A stretch of 56,218 bases of DNA from an uncultured Oscillospiraceae bacterium (GTDB taxonomy: Bacteria; Bacillota; Clostridia; Oscillospirales; Acutalibacteraceae), in assembly GCA_910587835.1 (NCBI GenBank), contig CAJUNQ010000056.1, positions 1 through 56,218 of the forward strand, written 5' to 3'. Made by a program: the position numbers and the translations under genes. The notes below the pieces were generated by a model, which saw only the letters and a list, made by a program, of their open reading frames with translations, made no database searches and had not been told where the DNA came from. Positions 33,831 to 41,821 of this stretch are shown here, piece by piece (positions within the stretch are counted from its first letter, which is position 1; every line of letters begins with the position of its first letter).

Positions 33831-35081
33831 TCAGGCCGGGTTTTCCATTGTGCCGATAAAAACAGGGGTGCAGGTCTCTGTGTCCACAATCATATAGAGG
33901 AAGGGCCGGTCCAGATAGACCTGGGGCAGCTCATCCGGCAGGGCGGACCCTGCCTCTGCCACCACCGCCGTGGCCGCGCCAGCCTTTGTGCCCTGCTCAA
34001 ACACCGAGAGATAGGTCTTGTGCACAATTTGGCTGATATACAGCGGCATACCGTCCTCTGTTTTGCCCAACCGGGAGAGGTCCGCACGCGCCGGGTCAAA
34101 GGCGTCGGTCACGCCCATCTCCTGAAGCAGCCCATCCAGCCGGGCGCTGTACTCTGCCTCAAATCTGGGAAGCCCTGCCAGCACCTCCTGTTTCTGCGCG
34201 CCGGCCAGCACAGCCCGCAGCCGCTGGCCGGTAAGGCCCGCCAGGTAGTCTGACAGGCACTGGCCCTCTGGAGGCAGCAGAGCGGCAAAGGCATACTCGC
34301 CGCCCGCGTAGGGCTTAAGAAGGCCCACCGCCTCCCCGTCCCGCAGATAATATCCCTCAGAGGAGAACATCATGTCCACCTGGGTCTCTGTGCCGTCCGC
34401 CAGGGTGAACAGCTTTTCCCTCACCGCGTTTTCATCGTAGACACTCTCCCACTCCCCCTCAAAGGCCAGGGCATTGAGCAACACCAGCATGGCCTCAGAC
34501 TTTAGCTCTGAAAGAATCTGGGGAATCATCCCGTGGGTGTTCTCCTTGACCCAGTCGTTGAGCTCCTCGAGAGTCGTGCCGTCAAAGGACTTTTGATAGA
34601 CATCCGCGCTGAAATAGTCGGCGTTTTGCTGCAAAAAGTCCTTCTCCACCTTCACCGCTCCCTCCCGCAGCCAGATAGAGTTTGCCTGGTGAAGACTGGC
34701 CTTCCCGTTATCGGGCAGGCCGCTGGAATAGGCAGCGATCCACTCCCGCAGCTGGTCCGCCGGCAGGCCCATAGCAGCCTCCAGCTGGGCCAGGGTCTCG
34801 CCAGAGGCTCCCCCCGCCGTCATAGTCAATGCACTGAGCACAGACAGAGGGGAGGCCAGCACCCCCTCTCCCGGCTGAGCCTCCTGGGCGCGGCGCAGCA
34901 GCTCCAGGCCAAGCTCCGCGCAGGCGTCTGCGCCCGGACCCTGCCGGTCAGCCCCGCCGCCGGTCTTTCGGGGGCGGACGCCCGCCATCAGGTCGCCTCC
35001 CGCAGCGCCGCCGCAGCCAGTCAACGCCAGCAGCAAGGACAAAAAGATGCTGGACAGAACAAGAGACCTTTTCCGTTTCAT
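33831..35081 (-). CDS. Serpin-family lipoprotein (serine protease inhibitor)
   Basis: About 416 residues with a lipoprotein signal (LALTGC, Cys23) and a complete serpin domain. It starts at EGVLASPLSVLSALTMTAGG and includes NSIWLREGAVKVEKDF and VLLNALAFEGEWESVY. The hinge is FEQGTKAGAATAVV, followed by a reactive loop of about SALPDELPQ, and the end is DRPFLYMIVDTETCTPVFIG. The small-residue hinge is that of inhibitory serpins. It would be tethered outside the cell, perhaps protecting it from host or microbial proteases. ATG 35081 is 7 bases after GGTGGA. Confidence 0.9.
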   Translation of the reverse strand: MKRKRSLVLSSIFLSLLLALTGCGGAAGGDLMAGVRPRKTGGGADRQGPGADACAELGLELLRRAQEAQPGEGVLASPLSVLSALTMTAGGASGETLAQLEAAMGLPADQLREWIAAYSSGLPDNGKASLHQANSIWLREGAVKVEKDFLQQNADYFSADVYQKSFDGTTLEELNDWVKENTHGMIPQILSELKSEAMLVLLNALAFEGEWESVYDENAVREKLFTLADGTETQVDMMFSSEGYYLRDGEAVGLLKPYAGGEYAFAALLPPEGQCLSDYLAGLTGQRLRAVLAGAQKQEVLAGLPRFEAEYSARLDGLLQEMGVTDAFDPARADLSRLGKTEDGMPLYISQIVHKTYLSVFEQGTKAGAATAVVAEAGSALPDELPQVYLDRPFLYMIVDTETCTPVFIGTMENPA

Positions 35082-35206
35082 AAAAGATTCCACCTTTCCT
35101 GCAACATGATCCGCTGAGATACATGGGGCCGCATACCCGCATCTGCCTGCGTTCAGCCATTCTATTTATAAAATCGTCATGGGGAAAGGGTTGGTTACAA
35201 AAATCT

Positions 35207-35674
35207 TCAGCCTCCGCCCACCAGGGACTTCAACCAATTAGCCAGCCCGTCCGCGCCGTAGACCGCTGCCATAATCAGCAGTAAAAAGACCAGCACCGAT
35301 AGTATCTCACCCACCAGCCGTTTGGCAGAGGGCGGCTCTCCCTCCTGCTCCTGCTGCTCCTGTTCCAGCTCCCGGCCCACCTGAGCGGCCAGCTGCCGGG
35401 CGGCCTCCATCTGCCCGGCTGACACATAGAGCTCCTTCCCGGTGGGAGAGTCCTCGCTGTCAAAGGAGAAATACCCACTCCCTCTGTCCTCAAGGCTGTG
35501 GGCAATCCCCGCTCCGTCCAGGGCCTGGCACAGACGCTCCGCCTCGTAGGCCTCGCACCTGCAGAGAAATGCCATGTCCTCCTCCCCGGCGGGCCGGAGC
35601 TTCTGGCTGCGGCAAGCCGGGCAGCGGTTGACAGCGTCCTCACACAGCCGACGGCACTTGGTACAATACTGCAT
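35207..35674 (-). CDS. Zinc-ribbon membrane protein of unknown function
   Basis: This 155-residue protein has an N-terminal zinc ribbon (YCTKCRRLCEDAVNRCPACR), a middle globular part (about 33-95) that resembles DUF2007-type putative signalling domains (FLCRCEAYEAERLCQALDGA), a Glu/Gln-rich linker and one C-terminal membrane helix (about 125-145). The function is unknown. It follows the HD hydrolase gene by 9 bp, so the two are probably co-transcribed. Confidence 0.65.
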   Translation of the reverse strand: MQYCTKCRRLCEDAVNRCPACRSQKLRPAGEEDMAFLCRCEAYEAERLCQALDGAGIAHSLEDRGSGYFSFDSEDSPTGKELYVSAGQMEAARQLAAQVGRELEQEQQEQEGEPPSAKRLVGEILSVLVFLLLIMAAVYGADGLANWLKSLVGGG

Positions 35675-35683
35675 AAAGGCCTC

Positions 35684-36343
35684 CTAGATCACCTGCTGGC
35701 CGTTGATAGCCAGCTTGAATTCCAGCCCCAGCTTCTCCGCCGCCTTGCCGCAGAGGAGCATACGGGCCATAAATATCTCAAAATACTCCATCACCGAGCT
35801 GAAATTGGGGTCGATCTCCAACCGGAGCCAGATAGCCTCCTTGCTGGGGTCAATTTCCAGCCGCGAGCCGGTGACCGAGTAGTTCACCCGGTCGTGGATG
35901 TCAAACCCGGCAGGGTCCTTGCCCCGCACCCGGGTCCGGCGCACGTCAGACTTGTCCGCAAGAATCAACGCTGCGGCCTCGGGGCTCACAGGCACCCCAG
36001 TGCCCTCGTCGTGGTTGCCGATGGCAGTGGCAATCAGAGCAATCTCCTCCGGGGGAAATCCCATGTTGTCCAGCAGGCGAAAGGCCATGACAGCCCCGCT
36101 CTGGCTGTGGTCCACCCGGTTGACCAGGTTGCCGATGTCGTGCAGATAGGCGGCAATCTGGGTGAGCTCCACCTGACGGGCCGGATAGCCCAGTGTGCGC
36201 AGAATATACCCGGCCGTGTCAGAGACCCGGCCCACATGGGCAAAGCTATGCTCGGTAAAGCCCAGCGCCGCCATAGAGGCGTCGGCCTGGGCGATATAGG
36301 TCTTGATGGCGGGGTCCTGCTTGATCTGTTCGTAAGTGATCAT
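35684..36343 (-). CDS. HD-domain phosphohydrolase
   Basis: A 219-residue HD-superfamily protein: FTEHSFAHVGRVSDTAGYIL, the metal-binding AAYLHDIGNLVN, DHSQSGAVMAFRLL, and IGNHDEGTG, followed by LADKSDVRRTRVRG. Such enzymes cleave phosphate esters of nucleotides; this type, with its C-terminal alpha/beta segment, has no firm substrate. It precedes the zinc-ribbon gene on the same strand. Confidence 0.85.
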   Translation of the reverse strand: MITYEQIKQDPAIKTYIAQADASMAALGFTEHSFAHVGRVSDTAGYILRTLGYPARQVELTQIAAYLHDIGNLVNRVDHSQSGAVMAFRLLDNMGFPPEEIALIATAIGNHDEGTGVPVSPEAAALILADKSDVRRTRVRGKDPAGFDIHDRVNYSVTGSRLEIDPSKEAIWLRLEIDPNFSSVMEYFEIFMARMLLCGKAAEKLGLEFKLAINGQQVI

Positions 36344-36487
36344 AACATGCTCCTGTAGTTTTTTGGATTCATTGTATCATATGCATGGGGAGAAAGCAAG
36401 CCGAAGACTGCCAAAACAGCGAGCGGCCTCCTTCCCCACCCAAATTTCCCCTTGCGCATTCTTCCCTGGCCAGGTATAATCATTCTA

Positions 36488-36650
36488 AGAGCCTATCCCG
36501 GAATGAGACGTGCGCAGATTGCGCAGTCAGATTGATCGTCAGATGGCGTCAAAATTTTGCAGGCAGGCTGACGCCTGTCAAAAAATTTGGGCGCTATATG
36601 ACGGAAAATATGCAAGCAAGATGCGTGCGGATCATTTCGGGATAGGCTCT
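36488..36650. repeat. Fold-back element with AGAGCCTATCCCG ends (family B)
   Basis: The 163-bp segment begins AGAGCCTATCCCGGAATGA and ends TCATTTCGGGATAGGCTCT, a 19-bp inverted repeat with one mismatch. The halves remain partly complementary inward (for example GTGCGCA near the left arm against TGCGTGCG near the right). Both flanks contain CTAA. No gene is inside. It lies in the 335-bp gap before the flavodoxin-like gene. Confidence 0.75.
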
Positions 36651-36678
36651 AAAAATACCCCAACAGGAGGAGTTCGCT

Positions 36679-37296
36679 ATGAAGGTCCTGGTGATCAACG
36701 GAAGCCCACACAAAAACGGCAATACTTATACTGCCCTTCACGAAATGGAGAAAGTCTTTCAGCAAGAAGATATCGAGGTAGAGATACTCCATATTGGCAG
36801 CAAGGCCATACGAGGCTGCATTGGGTGCCGCAAGTGCAGCGAAACCGGCCAATGTGTGTTTGACGATGTGGTCAACGAGGCCGCCCCCAAATTTGCCGCC
36901 TGCAACGGACTGGTGGTGGGCAGTCCTGTCTACTATGCCTCGGCCAACGCCACGCTGGTGGCTTTTCTCACTCGGCTGTTCTATAGCAGCCACTGCGACA
37001 AAACCATGAAGGTGGGCGCTGCCGTAGCCGCTGCCCGCCGGGGCGGTCTTACCGCCACCTATGATGAGTTGAACAAATTTTTTGGCATCTCCGGCATGCC
37101 CATTGCCAGCGGCCAGTACTGGAACGGCGTCCACGGCCAGACCCCCGGCCAGGCGGAGCAGGATGCCGAGGGCCTGCAGCAAATGCGTACTCTGGCCAAA
37201 AACATGAGCTTTTTGATGAAGAGCATTGCTTTGGGCAAAGAAAAATTTGGCCTGCCGGAGAAGGAGCCCAAGCAGTTCACCAATTTCGTGCGGTAA
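36679..37296 (+). CDS. NADPH-dependent FMN reductase / flavodoxin-like iron-sulfur flavoprotein
   Basis: A 205-residue flavodoxin-fold protein. The phosphate loop INGSPHKNGNTYTAL binds FMN. The Cys motif CIGCRKCSETGQC at about 47-59 is shared by iron-sulfur flavoproteins and related reductases, and GSPVYYASANATLVAFLTRL follows. It would reduce quinones, nitro compounds or a redox partner. CAGGAGGAG precedes the ATG. It sits directly after the family B repeat and before a terminator. Confidence 0.88.
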   Translation: MKVLVINGSPHKNGNTYTALHEMEKVFQQEDIEVEILHIGSKAIRGCIGCRKCSETGQCVFDDVVNEAAPKFAACNGLVVGSPVYYASANATLVAFLTRLFYSSHCDKTMKVGAAVAAARRGGLTATYDELNKFFGISGMPIASGQYWNGVHGQTPGQAEQDAEGLQQMRTLAKNMSFLMKSIALGKEKFGLPEKEPKQFTNFVR

Positions 37297-37340
37297 GGGC
37301 CCAGAGCCAGGAGTACAACCAACATGCATCTCCACAGAAA

Positions 37341-37377
37341 GAGAAAAAGGAGACGGGTCCCCCGCCTCCTCTTTTTC
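37341..37377. terminator. Bidirectional terminator between the flavodoxin-like gene and larC
   Basis: GAAAAAGGAGACGGG pairs with CCCGCCTCCTCTTTTTC with minor mismatches, giving T-runs on both strands between convergent genes. Confidence 0.8.
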
Positions 37378-37388
37378 ATTGCAAAAAT

Positions 37389-38750
37389 TCACAGCCCCAG
37401 CTTCTCCCGGGTCTCGGCCAATGTCCAACCCTGTTCCAGGGCAACGCGGGCCAAGTCGTTATGCTCCGGCTTTTCCCGGCTGACTCCCCAGCCCCGGGCC
37501 GACTTCACCCGCAGGTCTCCAAAGGGGGTGTGTTCTGTCCGCTCCGCGCGGCTGAGCACATACCGGCTGCATAGACGCTCCCGCACCCCCAGGGTGGTGG
37601 TGTGGGCAAACAGCAGGCCAGCCATTTTCTCCCGGTCCTCCGGGCGGCACAGACAGGTGAGCATCACCCCGGGCCGTCCCTTTTTCATGCCAATGGGCGT
37701 GGTGAAAACGTCCAGGGCCCCGGCCTCCATCAGCCGTTCCAGTCCAAAAGCAATGGCCTCGGGGGTCATGTCGTCCAGGTTGCAGGCAAGTTCCGCCACC
37801 TCATCCCCGGCCTCCTCCGTCTCTCCCAGCATGGCCCGCAGGCCGTTCATGGCAGCAAAATCTTTGGTTCCCATGCCATAGCCGGTGCGCTCCACCCGCA
37901 TCACCGGGGCGGGGCCAAAGCGGGTGACGAAATGCTTCAGCAGAGCCGCGCCTGTGGGGGTACACAGCTCTCCGGCAATCTCCCCGCCATAGGTGGGCGC
38001 CCCCTGCAGAATATGGGCCGTGGCCGGGGCAGGCACCGGCAGAATGCCGTGGGCGCAGCGCACCTGGCCGCTGCCCACATGCACCGGCGAGCACAGCACC
38101 TGGTCCGGGGCCAGCCGGTGCATCAGCAGGCAGACCGCTGTCACGTCTGCCACTGCGTCTAAGGTTCCCACCTCATGGAAGTGGATCTCCTCTACCGGCA
38201 CCCCGTGGGCATGGCTCTCTGCCTGGGCAATAAGGCCGTACACCGCCAGCACATCCCGACGGACCTGTTCAGGCACCTGCAGGTGGGAGACTATGTGCTC
38301 AATATCGTGCATTCCCGCATGGTGGTGGGTATGTCCATGCTCATGACTATGTTCGTGGCTGTGCTCATGGTTATGTTCATGACTATGCTCATGACCATGC
38401 TCGTGGCTGTGTTCATGGGCATACTCGTGACTATGCTCATGGCCGTGCTCACAACTATGTTCATGACTGTGTTCGTGATTGTATTTGTGACTATGTTCAT
38501 CGCCGTGTTCATGGACACGGCCCAGAGGCACATCATGACTGTGCTCCTCCTGGCTGTCCACAGCCACAGTAACATGGGTGCCGGTAACGCCGCACTTCAC
38601 CGAGGGCGCGGCGGAAAAACGCACGCCCGGCAAGCCCAGTGCGTTAAGCTCCTCCACCAGCTGCTCCCGCTCCGGGAACAGCTCCAGCAGGGCTGCGGTG
38701 AGCATGTCCCCCGCCGCGCCCATAGCACACTGAAAATAGAGCGTTTTCAT
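37389..38750 (-). CDS. larC: Nickel insertion protein LarC with a His-rich metal-storage segment
   Basis: LarC inserts nickel to complete the nickel-pincer nucleotide cofactor of lactate racemase-type enzymes. The 453-residue protein has the family start FQCAMGAAGDMLTAALLELF, EEIHFHEVGTLDAVADVTAV in the middle, and LACNLDDMTPEAIAF and IGMKKGRPGVMLTCL in the CTP/Ni-binding part. Residues about 69-150 hold over 30 His in HEHSHEHGHEH-type repeats, probably a Ni buffer. In Lactobacillus larC needs a ribosomal frameshift; here it is one frame. No larA, larB or larE is in the window. Confidence 0.93.
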   Translation of the reverse strand: MKTLYFQCAMGAAGDMLTAALLELFPEREQLVEELNALGLPGVRFSAAPSVKCGVTGTHVTVAVDSQEEHSHDVPLGRVHEHGDEHSHKYNHEHSHEHSCEHGHEHSHEYAHEHSHEHGHEHSHEHNHEHSHEHSHEHGHTHHHAGMHDIEHIVSHLQVPEQVRRDVLAVYGLIAQAESHAHGVPVEEIHFHEVGTLDAVADVTAVCLLMHRLAPDQVLCSPVHVGSGQVRCAHGILPVPAPATAHILQGAPTYGGEIAGELCTPTGAALLKHFVTRFGPAPVMRVERTGYGMGTKDFAAMNGLRAMLGETEEAGDEVAELACNLDDMTPEAIAFGLERLMEAGALDVFTTPIGMKKGRPGVMLTCLCRPEDREKMAGLLFAHTTTLGVRERLCSRYVLSRAERTEHTPFGDLRVKSARGWGVSREKPEHNDLARVALEQGWTLAETREKLGL

Positions 38751-39243
38751 GGAATTCTCTCCTTTGAAGAATGAAAGTATTGCCGTAAAAATTCCACCTG
38801 CATCGTGGGACGAGCCTGTTGCCCACGCCAGCCAAAGGCAGATACCAGAGGAGCAGGCTCTTTGGCAGGGTTCAGAGTCTCACTCTGAGCGGGCGTGGAG
38901 ATGGCACTCAAGCTGCAAACCGACAGAGCTACAGGCAAGAGCCAACGCCCCGTCATCTTAGAGCCGCAACCTCAAACGCCATAGATAAACCAGCCCCCGC
39001 CGCCAGCCCCCCATTCCAACAGGTAAAAGGGCACACCAAAACTAGCGGCAAAAGCAGAGTTTGCGCCCTCTTTGAAAACACAAATCGAATGCTTCACGCT
39101 TTGATTACGTTTACCCTCCGGCGGCCCGGGACTTTTGATGTTCGCTTCGCACAGTCCCCTGAGAGTACGCCAAAAGGAGAAAGCCCCTTCGTCATGTTCT
39201 TGGGAATACTTCCGGTTGCTTTTTGCTCGCGTCTTGGGCTTCT
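38751..39243. other. Unexplained region between nhaC and larC
   Basis: This stretch of nearly 500 bp has no gene I can support. On the minus strand a frame of 91 codons starts at TTG inside the nhaC end (39247-38972) without a ribosome site, and another runs to the larC start. Several inverted repeats are present, for example GAGCCTG (38813-38819) with CAGGCTC (38854-38860). A structured RNA leader for larC is possible but unproven. Confidence 0.4.
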
Positions 39244-40650
39244 TCAAGTTTTGGCGGACGCTTTTTCGTTTTTGGGCATACTTTTCCCCATCGCCGCTAT
39301 GGCAATGGCTACCAGGGGGTTCAGCCAGCCGAAAAAGGTGAAGGGCCCATACTGCCAGGCCGAAATTCCCAGCATATTCTCGGTAAAGCCCGCGCCAGTG
39401 CTATAGGGCACAATGCCCCCGAACACAGTCCCCGCGTCTTCCAGGGCCCGGCTCAGGTTCTGGGGGGCCAGGCCGTGCTCCTGGTACAGGGGGCGGAACA
39501 GCCGCCCTGTCATAATAATGGCCACATACTGCTGGCCTGTGCCCAGCAGCACCCCCCAGGCGGTGAGAATGGTAGCGATCACCAGACCCTTGTCCGACTT
39601 CACATGGCTGACCACCTTTTGCAGAATGGCTCCGGCCATGCCTGTCTTCTCAAAAATGCCGGCAAAGCACAGGGCAATCATCATCAAGGCCACTGTGCGC
39701 ATCATGCCCATGACGCCTCCACGGTTCAACAGCGTGTCCACTGTGTCAACCCCCGTGCTGGCAGAGAAGCCGTTCATCACGCCCCCCAGCAGAGAAGAGA
39801 AGTCCGCCCCCTGCACAAACAACGCCGCCAAAAAGCCCAGCAGCGCCGCTCCCAGCAGTCCCGGCAGGGCGGGCACCCGAAAAATCACCATCACAAGCAC
39901 CAACAGCGGCGGCAGAAGCAGCAGCGGGTGAATCACAAAGCTCTCCTTCAAGGTGGCTATGGTCAGCTGCACCTGGCCGCTGCTGGTGCTGCCCCCGCCA
40001 AACACAAAGCCCAGCGCCCCATATATCATGATGCAAATGACATAGGTGGGGGTGGTGGTGACCATCATGTGGCGGATGTGGTCAAACACATTGGTGTCTG
40101 ACACAGAGGGGGCCAGATTGGTGGTGTCGGACAAGGGGGACATTTTGTCGCCAAAATAGGCCCCGGAGACAATAGCGCCCACCGTGATGGCCGGGGGAAT
40201 GCCAATGGCCTCCCCAATGCCGAACAGGGCCACCCCCACTGTCCCAATGGTGGAAAGGCTGCTGCCAATGGCCAGGGACACCAGAGAGCACAGCAGCAGG
40301 GCTGTCACCAGAAAGAACCGGGGGGAGATCAGCTGCAGGCCGTAATAGACCATCGTGGGAATAATCCCCCCGGCCATCCAGGCGGCGATCAGGATGCCGA
40401 TGGACATAATGATCAGCAGCGCGGGCAGGGCTGGGGTTATGGCCTGAACAGCACCGTCCAGCATGTCCTGCCAGGAGAACCGGTGGAGCGCACCCACCCC
40501 CGCCGCAAGAGCGGCGGCCAGCAGCAGGGGCACATGGGGCGCAGCCCCCAGCAGGGCGGTAAATGCCACCACCAGCGCGATCAGTGCGGCGAACACTGCC
40601 GCGCTCAGCCCAAAGCCCACCGCCTGGGGTGTTCGTTTGGCGTCTTGCAT
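39244..40650 (-). CDS. Na+/H+ antiporter, NhaC family
   Basis: A 468-residue membrane protein with about eleven helices and the NhaC family stretches GTVGVALFGIGEAIGIPPAI, GAYFGDKMSPLSDTTNLAPS and, later, GGIVPYSTGAGFTENMLGI. It exchanges Na+ for H+ or a malate/lactate-type pair in some relatives. GAGGAGG precedes the ATG. Its stop is followed by about 490 bp without a clear gene. Confidence 0.9.
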   Translation of the reverse strand: MQDAKRTPQAVGFGLSAAVFAALIALVVAFTALLGAAPHVPLLLAAALAAGVGALHRFSWQDMLDGAVQAITPALPALLIIMSIGILIAAWMAGGIIPTMVYYGLQLISPRFFLVTALLLCSLVSLAIGSSLSTIGTVGVALFGIGEAIGIPPAITVGAIVSGAYFGDKMSPLSDTTNLAPSVSDTNVFDHIRHMMVTTTPTYVICIMIYGALGFVFGGGSTSSGQVQLTIATLKESFVIHPLLLLPPLLVLVMVIFRVPALPGLLGAALLGFLAALFVQGADFSSLLGGVMNGFSASTGVDTVDTLLNRGGVMGMMRTVALMMIALCFAGIFEKTGMAGAILQKVVSHVKSDKGLVIATILTAWGVLLGTGQQYVAIIMTGRLFRPLYQEHGLAPQNLSRALEDAGTVFGGIVPYSTGAGFTENMLGISAWQYGPFTFFGWLNPLVAIAIAAMGKSMPKNEKASAKT

Positions 40651-40752
40651 GAAAAAGCCTCCTCATAGGGTGATGAAATGACAGAGCACAGTAAAGTATA
40701 CTAAAACAGTATACCATCCTCCCGGCGGTTCGTCAACAAGAAAATCACCAGG

Positions 40753-40844
40753 GGGGAGTGTCCCAACCGCAGAGATAATCATCTGTGTTCCCCCCGCCCG
40801 TAGGGCGGGGGGAACACGAAAAGCTCTCCGAAACGGACACTCCC
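40753..40844. repeat. MITE-like element, GGGAGTGTCC family, copy 2, with 9-bp target duplication
   Basis: The element ends match copy 1 at 1158-1293 (GGGAGTGTCC...GGACACTCCC). The 9-bp sequence ATCACCAGG lies immediately outside both ends (40744-40752 and 40845-40853), which indicates transposition into this site. The inside is different from copy 1 and contains a perfect 15-bp stem (40785-40799 with 40803-40817). Confidence 0.85.
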
Positions 40845-40918
40845 ATCACCAGGCCGTTCCTCAGTCAGACATGCGAGAATGCCCAAAACATTTGTGAATA
40901 ATTTGTAAAATATTTGTC

Positions 40919-40947
40919 TTGACTTTTTTGCGCTCCTGCTGTAGAAT
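40919..40947 (+). promoter_or_regulatory. Promoter of the ABC-2 exporter operon
   Basis: TTGACT (40919-40924), a 17-base spacer and TAGAAT (40942-40947), giving a leader of about 70 nt. Confidence 0.7.
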
Positions 40948-41020
40948 AAAACTCCTTTCCGTTTTTTTGCAAAAATCAGCGAAATTCACAAAACGCAGTC
41001 AGAAGAAAGGAGTGTCCCAT

Positions 41021-41812
41021 ATGATAGAAGTAGAAAATCTCTGTAAGACCTTTCGGGTCGCCCGCCGGGAGGCAGGCTTCCGGGAGGCAGTGAAAGCCCT
41101 GTTCCGCCGGGAGTATGAAACCATTCATGCTCTGGACAACATCAGCTTTTCCATTGCCGCCGGGGAGATGGTGGGCTACATAGGCCCCAATGGGGCGGGC
41201 AAGTCCAGCACCATCAAAATTCTCAGCGGCATATTGACCCCGGACAGCGGCCTGTGCAGGGTCAACGGCCGGACGCCCTGGAAAGAGCGCACCCGGCATG
41301 TGCAGGAGATTGGCGTGGTGTTTGGCCAGCGCAGCCAGCTTTGGTGGGACGTGCCTGTTAATGACTCCTTTGAGCTGCTCAGGGAGATATACAACATTCC
41401 CCCTGCGGTGTATAAGAGGAATGTGGATGAGCTGACAGAGCTTCTCTCTCTGAAGCAGCTGCTGCGCACCCCGGCCCGGCAGCTCTCTCTTGGCCAGCGG
41501 ATGCGGTGCGAGATTGGAGCCTCTCTGCTCCACGACCCGAAAATTCTCTTTCTGGACGAGCCTACCATCGGCCTGGACGCAGTGTCCAAGCTGGCTGTAC
41601 GGGAGTTCATTAAAAGACTCAACCAGCAGCGGGGCACCACGGTGATTCTCACTACCCACGACATGCAGGATATTGAGGCTCTGGCCAGCCGGATCATTCT
41701 GATCGGCAAGGGGCGCATTCTTTTGGATGGGAGCCTGGAAGATATCCGCCGGGGCGGGGAGCAGATTGACGAAACCGTGGCCGAGCTCTACAAAAAGTTC
41801 GATGTGACCTGA
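41021..41812 (+). CDS. ABC-2 type exporter ATP-binding protein
   Basis: About 263 residues with Walker A GPNGAGKSST, the signature LSLGQRMRCEIGASLLHDPK, Walker B ILFLDEPTIGLD and the H-loop TTHD. It resembles ATPases that pair with ABC2_membrane_6-type permeases. The frame is open to 40919, but ATG 41021 after AGAAAGGAG starts the usual MIEVENLCKTF. The two following genes encode the membrane subunits. Confidence 0.92.
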   Translation: MIEVENLCKTFRVARREAGFREAVKALFRREYETIHALDNISFSIAAGEMVGYIGPNGAGKSSTIKILSGILTPDSGLCRVNGRTPWKERTRHVQEIGVVFGQRSQLWWDVPVNDSFELLREIYNIPPAVYKRNVDELTELLSLKQLLRTPARQLSLGQRMRCEIGASLLHDPKILFLDEPTIGLDAVSKLAVREFIKRLNQQRGTTVILTTHDMQDIEALASRIILIGKGRILLDGSLEDIRRGGEQIDETVAELYKKFDVT

Positions 41813-41821
41813 GGTGGCAAA

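Noticed and set aside
38290..38520. CRISPR-like repeats
   Set aside because: The repeats are short, imperfect and in frame, encoding the His-rich segment of LarC; there are no regular spacers or cas genes.
38972..39247. 91-codon minus-strand ORF after nhaC
   Set aside because: It starts at TTG inside the nhaC stop region without a ribosome site. It might be part of a repeat or RNA, but I cannot support it as a gene.
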